64,000 nt of DNA from Burkholderiales bacterium (lineage in GTDB: Bacteria; Pseudomonadota; Gammaproteobacteria; Burkholderiales; Burkholderiaceae_C): positions 248,001 to 312,000 of the forward strand of contig JAFKGD010000004.1 in the NCBI GenBank assembly GCA_017307855.1, in the 5' to 3' direction. The translations under genes were made by a program, and so were the position numbers. Of the stretch, positions 16,637 to 29,707 are shown one piece after another (position 1 is the stretch's first letter; every line of letters starts with the position of its first letter). The notes under the pieces are model-generated. The model saw nothing but the letters and a program-made list of their open reading frames with translations. It had not been told where the DNA came from and made no database searches.

Positions 16637-17116
16637 ATGAGTTCCATCGACCACGACACCTACCAGTTCACCCTGCCCGTGGGCTGGAGCATCCAGCCCA
16701 GCCACACCGACGACGTGACGGCCTACATGCTGTTCACGGGCGAGGCCGACCGCGACGCGGCGCCCGAGAGCCTGGACGCGGTGGGCAGCATCAGCGACTT
16801 CACGTACTTCGTGCGCGAGGGCCAGCGCCCCATCGACATGTACGACCTGGTCGAAACCTTCGAGACCTGGGCCCACCAGCGCAAGCTGAAGTTCGACGAG
16901 CCCAAGGAAACATCCCGGCCGCGCGACACCATCGACTTCGAAGTCATCGGCCAGGCCACCGGTGCCGACGGCCGCCGTCACTTCGTCTGGCTGCTCGGCG
17001 ACAAACGCACCGCCGTGCGCGTTCATTTCGTGTTGAAAGAACTCAACAGCGGAACGAAGACGATCATGGCGTCGCTGATCGGCATGGTGTCGTCCATCCG
17101 CATCCAGGCGCGCTGA
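16637..17116 (+). CDS. Protein of unknown function (about 159 residues)
   Basis: Not recognised. A soluble alpha/beta protein without a signal peptide. The start FTLPVGWSIQPS and the end HFVLKELNSGTKTIMASLIGMVSSIRI recall DcrB/PsbP-like small domains, but I cannot assign it. It follows the BrkB-like gene by 73 bp and converges with the hybrid kinase gene. A GC-rich hairpin (GCCTGC-GT-GCAGGC, 17125-17138) lies in the 28-bp gap between the two stop codons. Confidence 0.72.
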   Translation: MSSIDHDTYQFTLPVGWSIQPSHTDDVTAYMLFTGEADRDAAPESLDAVGSISDFTYFVREGQRPIDMYDLVETFETWAHQRKLKFDEPKETSRPRDTIDFEVIGQATGADGRRHFVWLLGDKRTAVRVHFVLKELNSGTKTIMASLIGMVSSIRIQAR

Positions 17117-17144
17117 TTCCTCGCGCCTGCGTGCAGGCCTGCGC

Positions 17145-22834
<5,690 letters not shown>

Positions 22835-23027
22835 CGGCGATCCCCCATGGAGTCCACGTCATCGAGCACCCATAGGCGCTGGCGCGTGGCGGCATTGCGG
22901 CGCCGGGCCCGGGTCGCCAGGAGTGGCGCCTCTTGTCTCTGGCCGGCGGGCTATTTGTTACTGATTATTGCGCAAAGCCGGGCCGCGTGCCCTGCGATCC
23001 CAGTCGCATGCCGCCATGCGTGCAGCA

Positions 23028-23231
23028 TCAGCCGGCGTCGAGCGCGGGCGGACGCAGCAGGTCCTCGTTCACACCCATGGCCTCGCTGGCCCGCTCGACA
23101 GCCAGCCACAGCGGGCCCGGCATGCGCAGGATGTCCTCGGGCGAGCTGGAGTGCGCGATCCAGTCGTTGATCTGGTGGTGCTGATCGGCGGTCAGCAGGT
23201 CGAGGTTCAGCATCTCGTCGATGGTTTTCAT
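23028..23231 (-). CDS. Small conserved-looking protein of unknown function
   Basis: A 67-residue acidic, helical protein (MKTIDEMLNLDLLTADQHHQ at the N-terminus, a Pro-Gly break at RMPGPLW, then a second helix). Not recognised as a named family. It reads as a normal gene, with balanced composition unlike the Arg/Ala-rich shadow frames, and stands alone behind the kinase pair. The gap 22835-23027 shows nothing I can identify. No strong ribosome-binding site is visible. Confidence 0.62.
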   Translation of the reverse strand: MKTIDEMLNLDLLTADQHHQINDWIAHSSSPEDILRMPGPLWLAVERASEAMGVNEDLLRPPALDAG

Positions 23232-23334
23232 CTGGGCGGGGTCCGATCGCAAGTGGGCGCGGCGTGATGGCCGCCCCTGGCCAAGGATGCTAGCCCAGCG
23301 GGCGCGGGCGCGCGTGCGGCCGATACGCAGACAC

Positions 23335-23553
23335 TCAGCCCTTCGTGGGCTTGGCCGGCGTGCGGCGGCGCCCGGCGGCCAGCAGGGCCACCACCTTCTT
23401 GAGCTTGCGCCCCGCGCGCAGTACCTGGCCGGCCGTGCCCGTGCCCTGCTGGCGACGCTCGATCGCGTCGGCCAGGTCGGCGCGGGCCTGCTGCAGCGCC
23501 TCGTGGTGGCGGCTACGTACCGGGTCGTCGGCGGGCGGTTCGGTTGGGTCCAT
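23335..23553 (-). CDS. Small basic helical protein, unknown function
   Basis: About 72 residues from the ATG at 23553 (an alternative at 23574 adds seven). A predicted amphipathic helix (HHEALQQARADLADAIERRQ) is followed by a Lys/Arg-rich end (AGRKLKKVVALLAAGRRRTP), suggesting a nucleic-acid-associated or coiled-coil protein. Not recognised; support is limited to composition and a plausible open frame. Confidence 0.45.
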   Translation of the reverse strand: MDPTEPPADDPVRSRHHEALQQARADLADAIERRQQGTGTAGQVLRAGRKLKKVVALLAAGRRRTPAKPTKG

Positions 23554-23673
23554 GGCAGATGAAACGCCCTGCATGCCCCGGCGGCTGACAAGGCGGTGGC
23601 CGGGCTATCCGCACTTCGCGGTTTCGTGCATTCCTTCTCGGCCGCGCAAGTGCCGGCGGGATAATTCCGGCCC

Positions 23674-24591
23674 ATGCAGGCTTTCTCCCATGCCATCCGC
23701 TATTTCCAGGAAGTGGCGGCCCAGGGCTCCATCCGCCGGGCAGCGGAGCGGCTGAACATCGCGCCATCGGCCGTCACCCGGCAGGTCGCGCGTTTCGAGC
23801 AGCAGTTGGGCGCACCGCTGTTCGAGCGGCTGCCGCGCGGCGTGCGCCTCACCGCCGCGGGCGAGATGATGCTCACGCAGATCCAGCGCATGCAGCGCGA
23901 CTTCGGCCACGCGGTGACGCAGGTCGAAGCGCTCAAGGGCGCTCGGCGCGGTCACGTGCGCTTCGGCGTGCTGCAATACATGAGTGCCGGCTTCGTGCCC
24001 GAGCTGATCGTTGACCTGGCGCGCGACTATCCGGGCCTCTCGCACACGGTCTACGTGGGCAACTCGCCGGAGATCGTCGACGCCGTGGTGCGCGGCGACC
24101 TCGACCTGGGGCTGTGCTGGCAGCCCGCTGCGTCGCTGCCCGTGCGCAACGTGCGGACCTTCGCCGTCCCGGTGGGCGTGGTGGTGGCGGCCGGCCACGA
24201 GCTCGCGGCGCGCAAGTCGATGCGGGTGGCCGAGTGCCTCACCTATCCGCTGATCATCCAGTCACAGGACACGCGGCTGCGCCAGATGGTGGACGACGCC
24301 ACGCGCGGCGCGGCCAGCCGGGTGGTGCCCTTCGTCGAATCCAACTCCATCGCCACCATCACCGCGCTGCTGGTGGCGGGCGCGGGCGTGGCACTCATGA
24401 CGCGGGCCACTGTCCAGCGTGAGATCGAGCAGGGCCTGCTGCGTCATATCCCGATCTCGGACCGCGGCATCGGCAGCCTGTCGCTGTCGCTGTTCGTGCG
24501 GGCCGACCGCCCGCTGTCGCCGCTGGTGGCCCTGTTGCTGGAACTGATGGCCGCGCGCTTCGACGCGCTGGCGGGGTCGGCGGCCGGCTAG
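23674..24591 (+). CDS. LysR family transcriptional regulator
   Basis: 305 residues. The N-terminal HTH (EVAAQGSIRRAAERLNIAPSA) is followed by the linker helix and a two-lobed co-inducer domain. A -10-like GATAAT at 23660-23665 lies 8 nt before the ATG with no Shine-Dalgarno, consistent with a near-leaderless message. The gene converges with the 2OG oxygenase gene; stop codons are 10 bp apart within a GCCGGC-repeat hairpin. The regulated gene is not evident, though the oxygenase / binding-protein pair is an obvious candidate. Confidence 0.92.
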   Translation: MQAFSHAIRYFQEVAAQGSIRRAAERLNIAPSAVTRQVARFEQQLGAPLFERLPRGVRLTAAGEMMLTQIQRMQRDFGHAVTQVEALKGARRGHVRFGVLQYMSAGFVPELIVDLARDYPGLSHTVYVGNSPEIVDAVVRGDLDLGLCWQPAASLPVRNVRTFAVPVGVVVAAGHELAARKSMRVAECLTYPLIIQSQDTRLRQMVDDATRGAASRVVPFVESNSIATITALLVAGAGVALMTRATVQREIEQGLLRHIPISDRGIGSLSLSLFVRADRPLSPLVALLLELMAARFDALAGSAAG

Positions 24592-24601
24592 GGCCGCCGG
24601 C

Positions 24602-25612
24602 TCAGCTGCGCCACGACTTGCGGTCGCGCCTGAAGCCCTCGCCCACGAAGTCGCCCGCGGTGATCGGCGGGTAGACCGTGTCGCCACCGCCCGGGATGTC
24701 CGCCGGGTCCACCACCGCGAAGTAGTTCAAATGGTGGAAGAACGGGATCGAATAGCGCTCGTGGCCCGACACGTTGACCACGCGGTGCACGGCCGAGCGG
24801 TAGCGCCCGTTGGTCCAGCGAGTGAGCAGGTCGCCCACGTTGACGATGAGCGCGTCCGGCCGCGGCGGCGCGTCGATCCAGCTGCCGTCGGCGGCCTGCA
24901 CGTGCAGGCCGCCGTTCGCATCGTTGAGCAGCAGGGTGATGAGGCCCTTGTCGGTGTGGGCGCGCGCGCCGATGCCCTGCTCTGCGGTGGGCGGCTGCGG
25001 CGGGTAGTGCACCAGCCGCATGTTGGAGAACGGCTGCCGGCAGCGCGAGACGAAGAAGTTCTGATCCAGGCCCAGCGCCGGGGCCACCGCGCGCAGCACC
25101 TGCTGGCCGCAGGCCAGCATGGCGAAGTAGAGACTCTCGACGCGCCAGCGGAAGGCCGGATCGTGCGGCCAGGCGTTGCTGGAATGGAACGGCAGGTGCG
25201 ACAGCTGGGCCAGCTCGGCATCGGGCAGCGGATAGCCCATGTCGAACGACTCCTTCACATCGGGCGCCTCGCCCTCGCGCTGCGTATCGAACATGGGCTG
25301 GTAGCCCCGGTTCTGCCGGCCGCCGGCGGACTTGCAGGCTTGCCGCTGGGCCAGCGGCAACGCGAAGAACTCGCGGGCGGCGGCGAAGTTGGCGGCGATC
25401 AGGTCGCGGGCGATGCCGTGGTTCTCCAGATAGAAGAAGCCGTAGTCGCGGCAGGCGCTGTCGATGGCGGCGGCGGCCTGGGCGCGCTCGGGCGCCAGTC
25501 CATAGAGATACTGCGCGAGATCGACGACCGGCAGGCGGTCTGGCGACATGCGCGAGGTGGGCAGGCCAGCCGGCGCGGGCGGGGCCGCAGGCAATTCCAG
25601 GCGTGCGTTCAT
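24602..25612 (-). CDS. Isopenicillin N synthase-like 2OG-Fe(II) dioxygenase
   Basis: 336 residues, double-stranded beta-helix oxygenase. The iron facial triad is visible: HTDKGLITLLLND gives the HxD pair and AVHRVVN the distal His; ERYSIPFF supplies the 2-oxoglutarate-binding RxS. The N-terminal DIOX_N region (VDLAQYLYGLAPERAQ onward) matches the family. Its substrate is unknown. It begins behind AAGGAG, 36 bp after an ABC-type binding protein gene, so it may oxidise the imported compound (inference). Confidence 0.9.
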   Translation of the reverse strand: MNARLELPAAPPAPAGLPTSRMSPDRLPVVDLAQYLYGLAPERAQAAAAIDSACRDYGFFYLENHGIARDLIAANFAAAREFFALPLAQRQACKSAGGRQNRGYQPMFDTQREGEAPDVKESFDMGYPLPDAELAQLSHLPFHSSNAWPHDPAFRWRVESLYFAMLACGQQVLRAVAPALGLDQNFFVSRCRQPFSNMRLVHYPPQPPTAEQGIGARAHTDKGLITLLLNDANGGLHVQAADGSWIDAPPRPDALIVNVGDLLTRWTNGRYRSAVHRVVNVSGHERYSIPFFHHLNYFAVVDPADIPGGGDTVYPPITAGDFVGEGFRRDRKSWRS

Positions 25613-25648
25613 GGTGTGGGTCTCCTTCGGTCGGCGCGCACGCGGCCC

Positions 25649-26704
25649 TCAGGCGGCGAAGATCATGCGGGACGCGGCCGGCGGCAGGTGGCGCATGTCG
25701 ATCAGGCTGGCGGCACGCGGCACGCTCTTGAAATCGAGGGCCTTCGCGAGCGAATCGATCCCGCGCTGGTAGCGATCGACCTCGATCATTCCCAGGCCGG
25801 CGCGGCGCACGTTGGGCGAGGCGATCTCGTCGTCCAGGATCACGGCCAGGCGCCGCGTCTCGATGCCTTCGTCCACCAGGGGCTCGTGCGCCTTCAGCGC
25901 GGCCACGGCGCCGGCGCGGTCGAGCACCGCATCGCGATAGGCACGGGTCAGTGCGCGCAGGTAGGCCGCCACGGCCTGCGGCTTGTCGCGCAGGAAAGCA
26001 TTGCTGGCCATGACGGCGTTGCCGTAGAGCGGCACGCCGTACTCGGCGAACCGCATCACGGCGATGTCCTCGGGCTTCACGCCCAGGCGCTGCAGCGAGA
26101 CATAGCCCGACGCGATGTAGCCCGTGATGGCGTCGGCCTGGCCGCGCACCAGCATGGTTTCGCGCAGCGCGGGCTCCACCGACATCCACTTGATGTCGGC
26201 CTGCGCGTCCAGCCCCGTGGCCTGGGCGAACAGCGGAAAGATCCGGCGCGCGCCGTCGTTGGCGGGCGCGGCGACGGTCTTGCCGCGCAGGTCGGCCGGC
26301 CGGGCGATGTTGTTCTTCCTGAGCGTGAACACGGCGGCCGGCGTGGTCTCGTACAGCACCATCACCGCCGTGGCGGGCGCCTGCGCGTTGTTGCCGGCGA
26401 ATTCGGCCAGCGAGTTCAGATCGCCCGTGCCCATGTCGAAATTGCCCGACGCCAGCCGGTTGACGGTGGCCGACGCGCCCGCGCCCACGTTGAGCGTGAC
26501 GTCCAGCCCCTCTTCGGCGAAGTAGCCTTTGCGCAGCGCCAGGATGTGCGGGATGGTGCCGGCCTCGAAACGCCAGTCGAGCTGATAGCGCACCTTGGTG
26601 GGCGCGGCCTGGCCCATTGCGGGCATGCCGATGGAGGCCACGGCGGCCATGGCGCCGGCACGGGCCAGCAGTTGACGGCGGGATGGGTTGAGTAGGGTTT
26701 GCAT
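25649..26704 (-). CDS. ABC transporter substrate-binding protein (SsuA/NMT1-like)
   Basis: 351 residues with a twin-arginine signal (SRRQLLARAGAMAAVASIG). The mature protein begins KVRYQLDWRFEAGTIPHILA, typical of the NMT1/SsuA family that binds sulfonates, taurine, pyrimidine precursors or nitriles. No permease or ATPase gene is adjacent, so it is an orphan that must use components encoded elsewhere. Co-transcription with the downstream oxygenase is likely from the 36-bp spacing. Confidence 0.88.
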   Translation of the reverse strand: MQTLLNPSRRQLLARAGAMAAVASIGMPAMGQAAPTKVRYQLDWRFEAGTIPHILALRKGYFAEEGLDVTLNVGAGASATVNRLASGNFDMGTGDLNSLAEFAGNNAQAPATAVMVLYETTPAAVFTLRKNNIARPADLRGKTVAAPANDGARRIFPLFAQATGLDAQADIKWMSVEPALRETMLVRGQADAITGYIASGYVSLQRLGVKPEDIAVMRFAEYGVPLYGNAVMASNAFLRDKPQAVAAYLRALTRAYRDAVLDRAGAVAALKAHEPLVDEGIETRRLAVILDDEIASPNVRRAGLGMIEVDRYQRGIDSLAKALDFKSVPRAASLIDMRHLPPAASRMIFAA

Positions 26705-26840
26705 GGGGAACTCCGCGCTGGAACGACGAACTTGATGTCGCTCAATCTAGGCGCATGACGGATGCCCCACAAGCACCGTTTTAAGCGGTCTGCGTTCCAA
26801 TCAAGGCAACGCAGAAGCGCTGTGCACGATGCGTCGGTTA

Positions 26841-26921
26841 GACTGCCCGCCGGGTGGGACGCCGATGCGGGCGTCCCAGGTACAGCGAATGGTCGGGCCG
26901 CCTCGCGGCTTTTCCACGACC
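26841..26921 (+). promoter_or_regulatory. Structured leader RNA of the antiporter gene (riboswitch candidate, nhaA-I-like)
   Basis: The 80 nt before the antiporter start fold compactly. GGGACGCC (26856-26863) pairs with GGCGTCCC (26870-26877), enclosed by CTGCC (26843-26847) with GG-UA-CAG (26879-26885). GGTCG (26891-26895) pairs with CGACC (26917-26921) and encloses a terminator-like GCCGC-CTC-GCGGC hairpin followed by TTTT (26910-26913). GCCCG (26845-26849) can instead pair with CGGGC (26894-26898), disrupting that hairpin. Mutually exclusive pairings before an ion antiporter suggest a riboswitch. It recalls the Li+/Na+-responsive nhaA-I type, from memory only. Confidence 0.6.
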
Positions 26922-26926
26922 CTGCC

Positions 26927-28189
26927 ATGACCGCTACCCCGATCCAGTGGATCGCTGCCTTCATCTTCGCCATCGCGCTCATCCACACGTTCGCAGCCAA
27001 GCAGCTCGAGCGTCTCTCCCACCGATACCCGCGCCACGCCGGACTGTTCCACCTGCTGGGCGAGGTGGAAGTCGTGTTCGGCTTCTGGGCCATCGTGCTC
27101 ATCGCCACGATGGCGCTGGCGCTGGGGGGCGGTGAGGCGCTCTCCTATGCCGAATCGCGCAACTACACCGAGCCGCTGTTCGTGTTCGTGGTCATGGTGA
27201 TCGCCGCGTCGCGCCCCGTGCTGCGCACGGTCATGTCGGCCGTGAACGCCATCGCCGAACGCATGCCCGTGCGCACGCCGCTGGCCACCGCCTGGCTGGG
27301 CCTGGCTGCCGTGCCGTTGCTGGGCTCGCTGATCACAGAGCCTGCCGCGATGACCATCGCGGCGCTGATGCTGGCGCCGCAGATCTTCCGCCCCGGCGTG
27401 CCCGAGGGCGCGAAGTACCTGGCCCTGGGCGTGCTCTTCGTGAACATCTCCATCGGCGGCACGCTCACCTCTTACGCGGCACCGCCCGTGCTCATGGTGG
27501 CCGCCACCTGGCAATGGGACAGCGCCTTCATGTTCCTGAACTTCGGCTGGAAGGCCGCGATCGCGGTGCTGGTGAACGCCACGGTCGCCACGCTGGTGCT
27601 CAGCCGCCATCTCGGCCGCGGCCCGCTGGCCAACGACGAGCTGCCCGAAGAGATCCGCGTGCCGCTGCCCGTGGTGACGGTGCACCTGGGCCTGCTGGCC
27701 GGCGTGGTGCTGGCGGCCCACCATCCGGTGATCTTCCTGGGCCTGTTCCTGATGTTCATGGGTTTCACGCAGGCGTACCGCGAACACCAGAGCCCGCTCA
27801 TCCTCAAGGAGGCGCTGCTGGTGGCCTTCTTCCTGGCCGGCCTCGTGGTACTGGGCGGCATGCAGGCCTGGTGGCTGCAGCCGATCGTCTCGGGCCTGGA
27901 GCCGGTGGCGCTGTTCTTCGGCGCGCTGGGACTCACCGCCATCACCGACAACGCCGCCCTCACGTACCTGGGCTCGCTCATCGAGGGCATGCCGGACACC
28001 TCGAAGTACATGCTGGTGGCCGGGGCCGTGGCCGGTGGCGGCCTCACGGTGATCGCCAACGCGCCCAACCCCGCGGGCGTGGCGCTGCTCAAGGGCGGCT
28101 TCGCCGACGAGACGGTGAGCGCGGGCGGGCTGCTGCTGGGCGCGCTCGGCCCGACGCTGGTGGCCGCCGCCGCGTTCGGCCTGCTCTGA
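26927..28189 (+). CDS. Putative Na+/H+ antiporter (Na_H_antiport_3-type)
   Basis: 420 residues, about eleven predicted membrane helices, starting MTATPIQWIAAFIFAIALIH. Conserved-looking charged residues lie in helices (VPLLGSLITEPAAMTIAALM; LGLTAITDNAALTYLGSLIE), the latter with the Asp-Asn pair expected for ion exchange. I chose ATG 26927; longer in-frame starts would lie inside the structured leader RNA. Likely role is sodium or lithium export coupled to proton entry in the inner membrane. Confidence 0.82.
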   Translation: MTATPIQWIAAFIFAIALIHTFAAKQLERLSHRYPRHAGLFHLLGEVEVVFGFWAIVLIATMALALGGGEALSYAESRNYTEPLFVFVVMVIAASRPVLRTVMSAVNAIAERMPVRTPLATAWLGLAAVPLLGSLITEPAAMTIAALMLAPQIFRPGVPEGAKYLALGVLFVNISIGGTLTSYAAPPVLMVAATWQWDSAFMFLNFGWKAAIAVLVNATVATLVLSRHLGRGPLANDELPEEIRVPLPVVTVHLGLLAGVVLAAHHPVIFLGLFLMFMGFTQAYREHQSPLILKEALLVAFFLAGLVVLGGMQAWWLQPIVSGLEPVALFFGALGLTAITDNAALTYLGSLIEGMPDTSKYMLVAGAVAGGGLTVIANAPNPAGVALLKGGFADETVSAGGLLLGALGPTLVAAAAFGLL

Positions 28190-28199
28190 ACGTCAGAGC
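28183..28199. terminator. 17-bp hairpin spanning two convergent stop codons
   Basis: GCTCTGA-ACG-TCAGAGC is a perfect inverted repeat. It contains the TGA of the antiporter gene on the plus strand and the TGA of the 88-residue gene on the minus strand. It lacks a T tract, so bidirectional termination or 3'-end protection is a guess. Confidence 0.4.
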
Positions 28200-28459
28200 G
28201 AGCCGAAGTCGGTGTCGCCCGAGTGCGCGCGGCTCTCGTAGTCGACCACCCAGCGCCGCGCCTTCTCGCGCAGCGTGGCGATGGATTCGCTTTCGCCCGC
28301 CGTGGCGGCGTTGGAGAGACTCAGGCGTGCCCGCGTGTGTCCGCCGAGTTCGACCTGCACCGTCCAGCTCTGCCCCTCGCCATCGGTGGGCTGCCTGGCG
28401 AACACCAGCTGCCATTCGCCGAATCGCTCGGTGAGGACATCAGTGTGCCGTTCCTCCAT
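28193..28459 (-). CDS. Unknown 88-residue protein in the Crp/Fnr operon
   Basis: Not recognised. An acidic mixed alpha/beta protein (GEWQLVFARQPTDGEG, then WTVQVELGG) with a C-terminal helix (ATLREKARRWVVDYESRA). A strong AGGAGG lies 8-9 nt upstream of the ATG. The start overlaps the end of the preceding gene by 20 bp, so it is third in a tightly packed operon led by a Crp/Fnr regulator. Confidence 0.75.
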   Translation of the reverse strand: MEERHTDVLTERFGEWQLVFARQPTDGEGQSWTVQVELGGHTRARLSLSNAATAGESESIATLREKARRWVVDYESRAHSGDTDFGSL

Positions 28460-28661
28460 CGCCTGCCTCCTGTCGTGTGGTTGGACCCTGGCCCCGCGCC
28501 TGGGCGGCAGCGGCCAGCAGGCTGTGCGCGGTCTGCTCGGCCGCGTCGGCCGTCATGGCCACGGCCACGCCGTCGGGCCCGTCCAGCAGCACGATACCGT
28601 CTTCCACGGTGGCGGTGCCTGCATCGCGGCACGGCCGGGTGATCGCCCGTCGCAGAGTCAT
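28440..28661 (-). CDS. Unknown 73-residue protein in the Crp/Fnr operon
   Basis: Not recognised. Residues 17-40 form a beta-rich segment (TVEDGIVLLDGPDGVAVAMT), followed by an Ala-rich helix. Its ATG shares one base with the stop codon of the regulator gene (TGATG), with AGGAAG upstream, so translation is coupled. The 88-residue gene overlaps its end. Position suggests a role with the regulator. Confidence 0.72.
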   Translation of the reverse strand: MTLRRAITRPCRDAGTATVEDGIVLLDGPDGVAVAMTADAAEQTAHSLLAAAAQARGQGPTTRQEAGDGGTAH

Positions 28662-29443
28662 CACAGACTTCCTTTCCCGCTGACCGCGAGCCTGGCGGTC
28701 GCATCGTTGAGGTACAGGTAATGGGGATCGAAATTGCCCAGCTGGGCCAGGCGCGGCACGTCGTGCAGCTCGACCGAGGACGCCCGCATGGTGCACAGCC
28801 CGAGTTCGCGCAGCTCGCGCAGCACGCGGCTGACGTGCACGTTGGTCAGGCTGCACACCTCGCCGATGTCCACCTGCGTCATCGGCAAGTCGAAGCGCTC
28901 GCCATCGGAGCGGCCGATGGCCGCCAGTCGCGCATTCATCTCGCACAGGAAATGCGCCACCCGGCCGATGGCGTTGAGACTGGCCAGGCGGAGCACCCAT
29001 TGCCGGTGCTGCGCGGCGTCGAGCAGCGTGAGGAACCACAGCCGACGCGTGAGATGCGGGTAGTCGGTCTGGATGCGCTCCAGCGCCGAGTGCGGCACGA
29101 TGCCGATGGTGACGTCGGTGAGCGCGCCCACGTCGTGGTCCAGCCGCTTGAGCGCATAGGCGTGCAGATCGACGAAGTCTCCCGGCAGGTAGATGCCCAC
29201 CAGATGCCGCCTCCCGTCGCGCGCATCGATATGGCGCGTCATGAGACCTTCGATCAACACGGTGCTGGCGTCGACCTCGCGGCCTTGCCGCACGGCGATC
29301 TGTCCGGCGCGCATGACGCGCGTGCCGCTGATCGCGCTTTCGAGTACGTCGCGCTCTTCGCGCGTCAGGTTGCCAGGCGTCCGGTTTCGCAAAACGTTCT
29401 CTGTCCGGGTGTGGAGAGACATGGGGGCCGCATCATCTGACAT
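28661..29443 (-). CDS. Crp/Fnr family transcriptional regulator
   Basis: 260 residues. An N-terminal cyclic-nucleotide-binding-type beta-barrel (about 25-145, with YLPGDFVDLHAYA) is followed by a dimerisation helix and a C-terminal winged HTH (QVDIGEVCSLTNVHVSRVLR). The N-terminal cysteine cluster of FNR is absent and the cAMP-binding residues are not obvious, so the signal is unknown. I chose ATG 29443, which has GAGG upstream. A TTAAC-N4-GTTAA palindrome 16 bp upstream fits autoregulation; the same type of site occurs at 45014. Confidence 0.9.
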   Translation of the reverse strand: MSDDAAPMSLHTRTENVLRNRTPGNLTREERDVLESAISGTRVMRAGQIAVRQGREVDASTVLIEGLMTRHIDARDGRRHLVGIYLPGDFVDLHAYALKRLDHDVGALTDVTIGIVPHSALERIQTDYPHLTRRLWFLTLLDAAQHRQWVLRLASLNAIGRVAHFLCEMNARLAAIGRSDGERFDLPMTQVDIGEVCSLTNVHVSRVLRELRELGLCTMRASSVELHDVPRLAQLGNFDPHYLYLNDATARLAVSGKGSL

Positions 29444-29458
29444 GGGGGAGTACCTCGC

Positions 29459-29474
29459 ATTAACCTGCGTTAAT
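29459..29474. promoter_or_regulatory. Crp/Fnr-type palindrome ATTAAC-CTGC-GTTAAT
   Basis: A perfect 6-4-6 inverted repeat 16 bp upstream of the Crp/Fnr gene and 234 bp upstream of the hybrid kinase gene. The five-base half-site and four-base spacer are those of Crp/Fnr operators (compare TTGAT-N4-ATCAA for FNR). A matching CTTAACC-CA-GGTTAAG palindrome lies at 45014-45029. The rest of 29475-29707 contains one CTCCTACGTTG element (29545-29555) and nothing else I can name. Confidence 0.6.
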
Positions 29475-29707
29475 CGTGAAGGACGAGTGCGCCTGCGGGC
29501 AATGCCCGGCACAGCAGGACTCCGCCTGACATCGAAGTAGTCCGCCTCCTACGTTGCGCACATCTCACCGGCCTTACAGTCTTCCGGCGCCGGCCAAGGG
29601 GGCCGGTGCGCTCCAGATTCCAGAAAGCTCCACCTGATGCAGGCCCTTCCCACGGTCGACCCCCGCAGCACGCCTGACGGCCAGCCGCAGCCCCCGCGGG
29701 GCACCGC

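Noticed and set aside
26762-26926. Longer antiporter starting at 26762
   Set aside because: The extra 55 residues translate the structured leader RNA and lack membrane-protein character.
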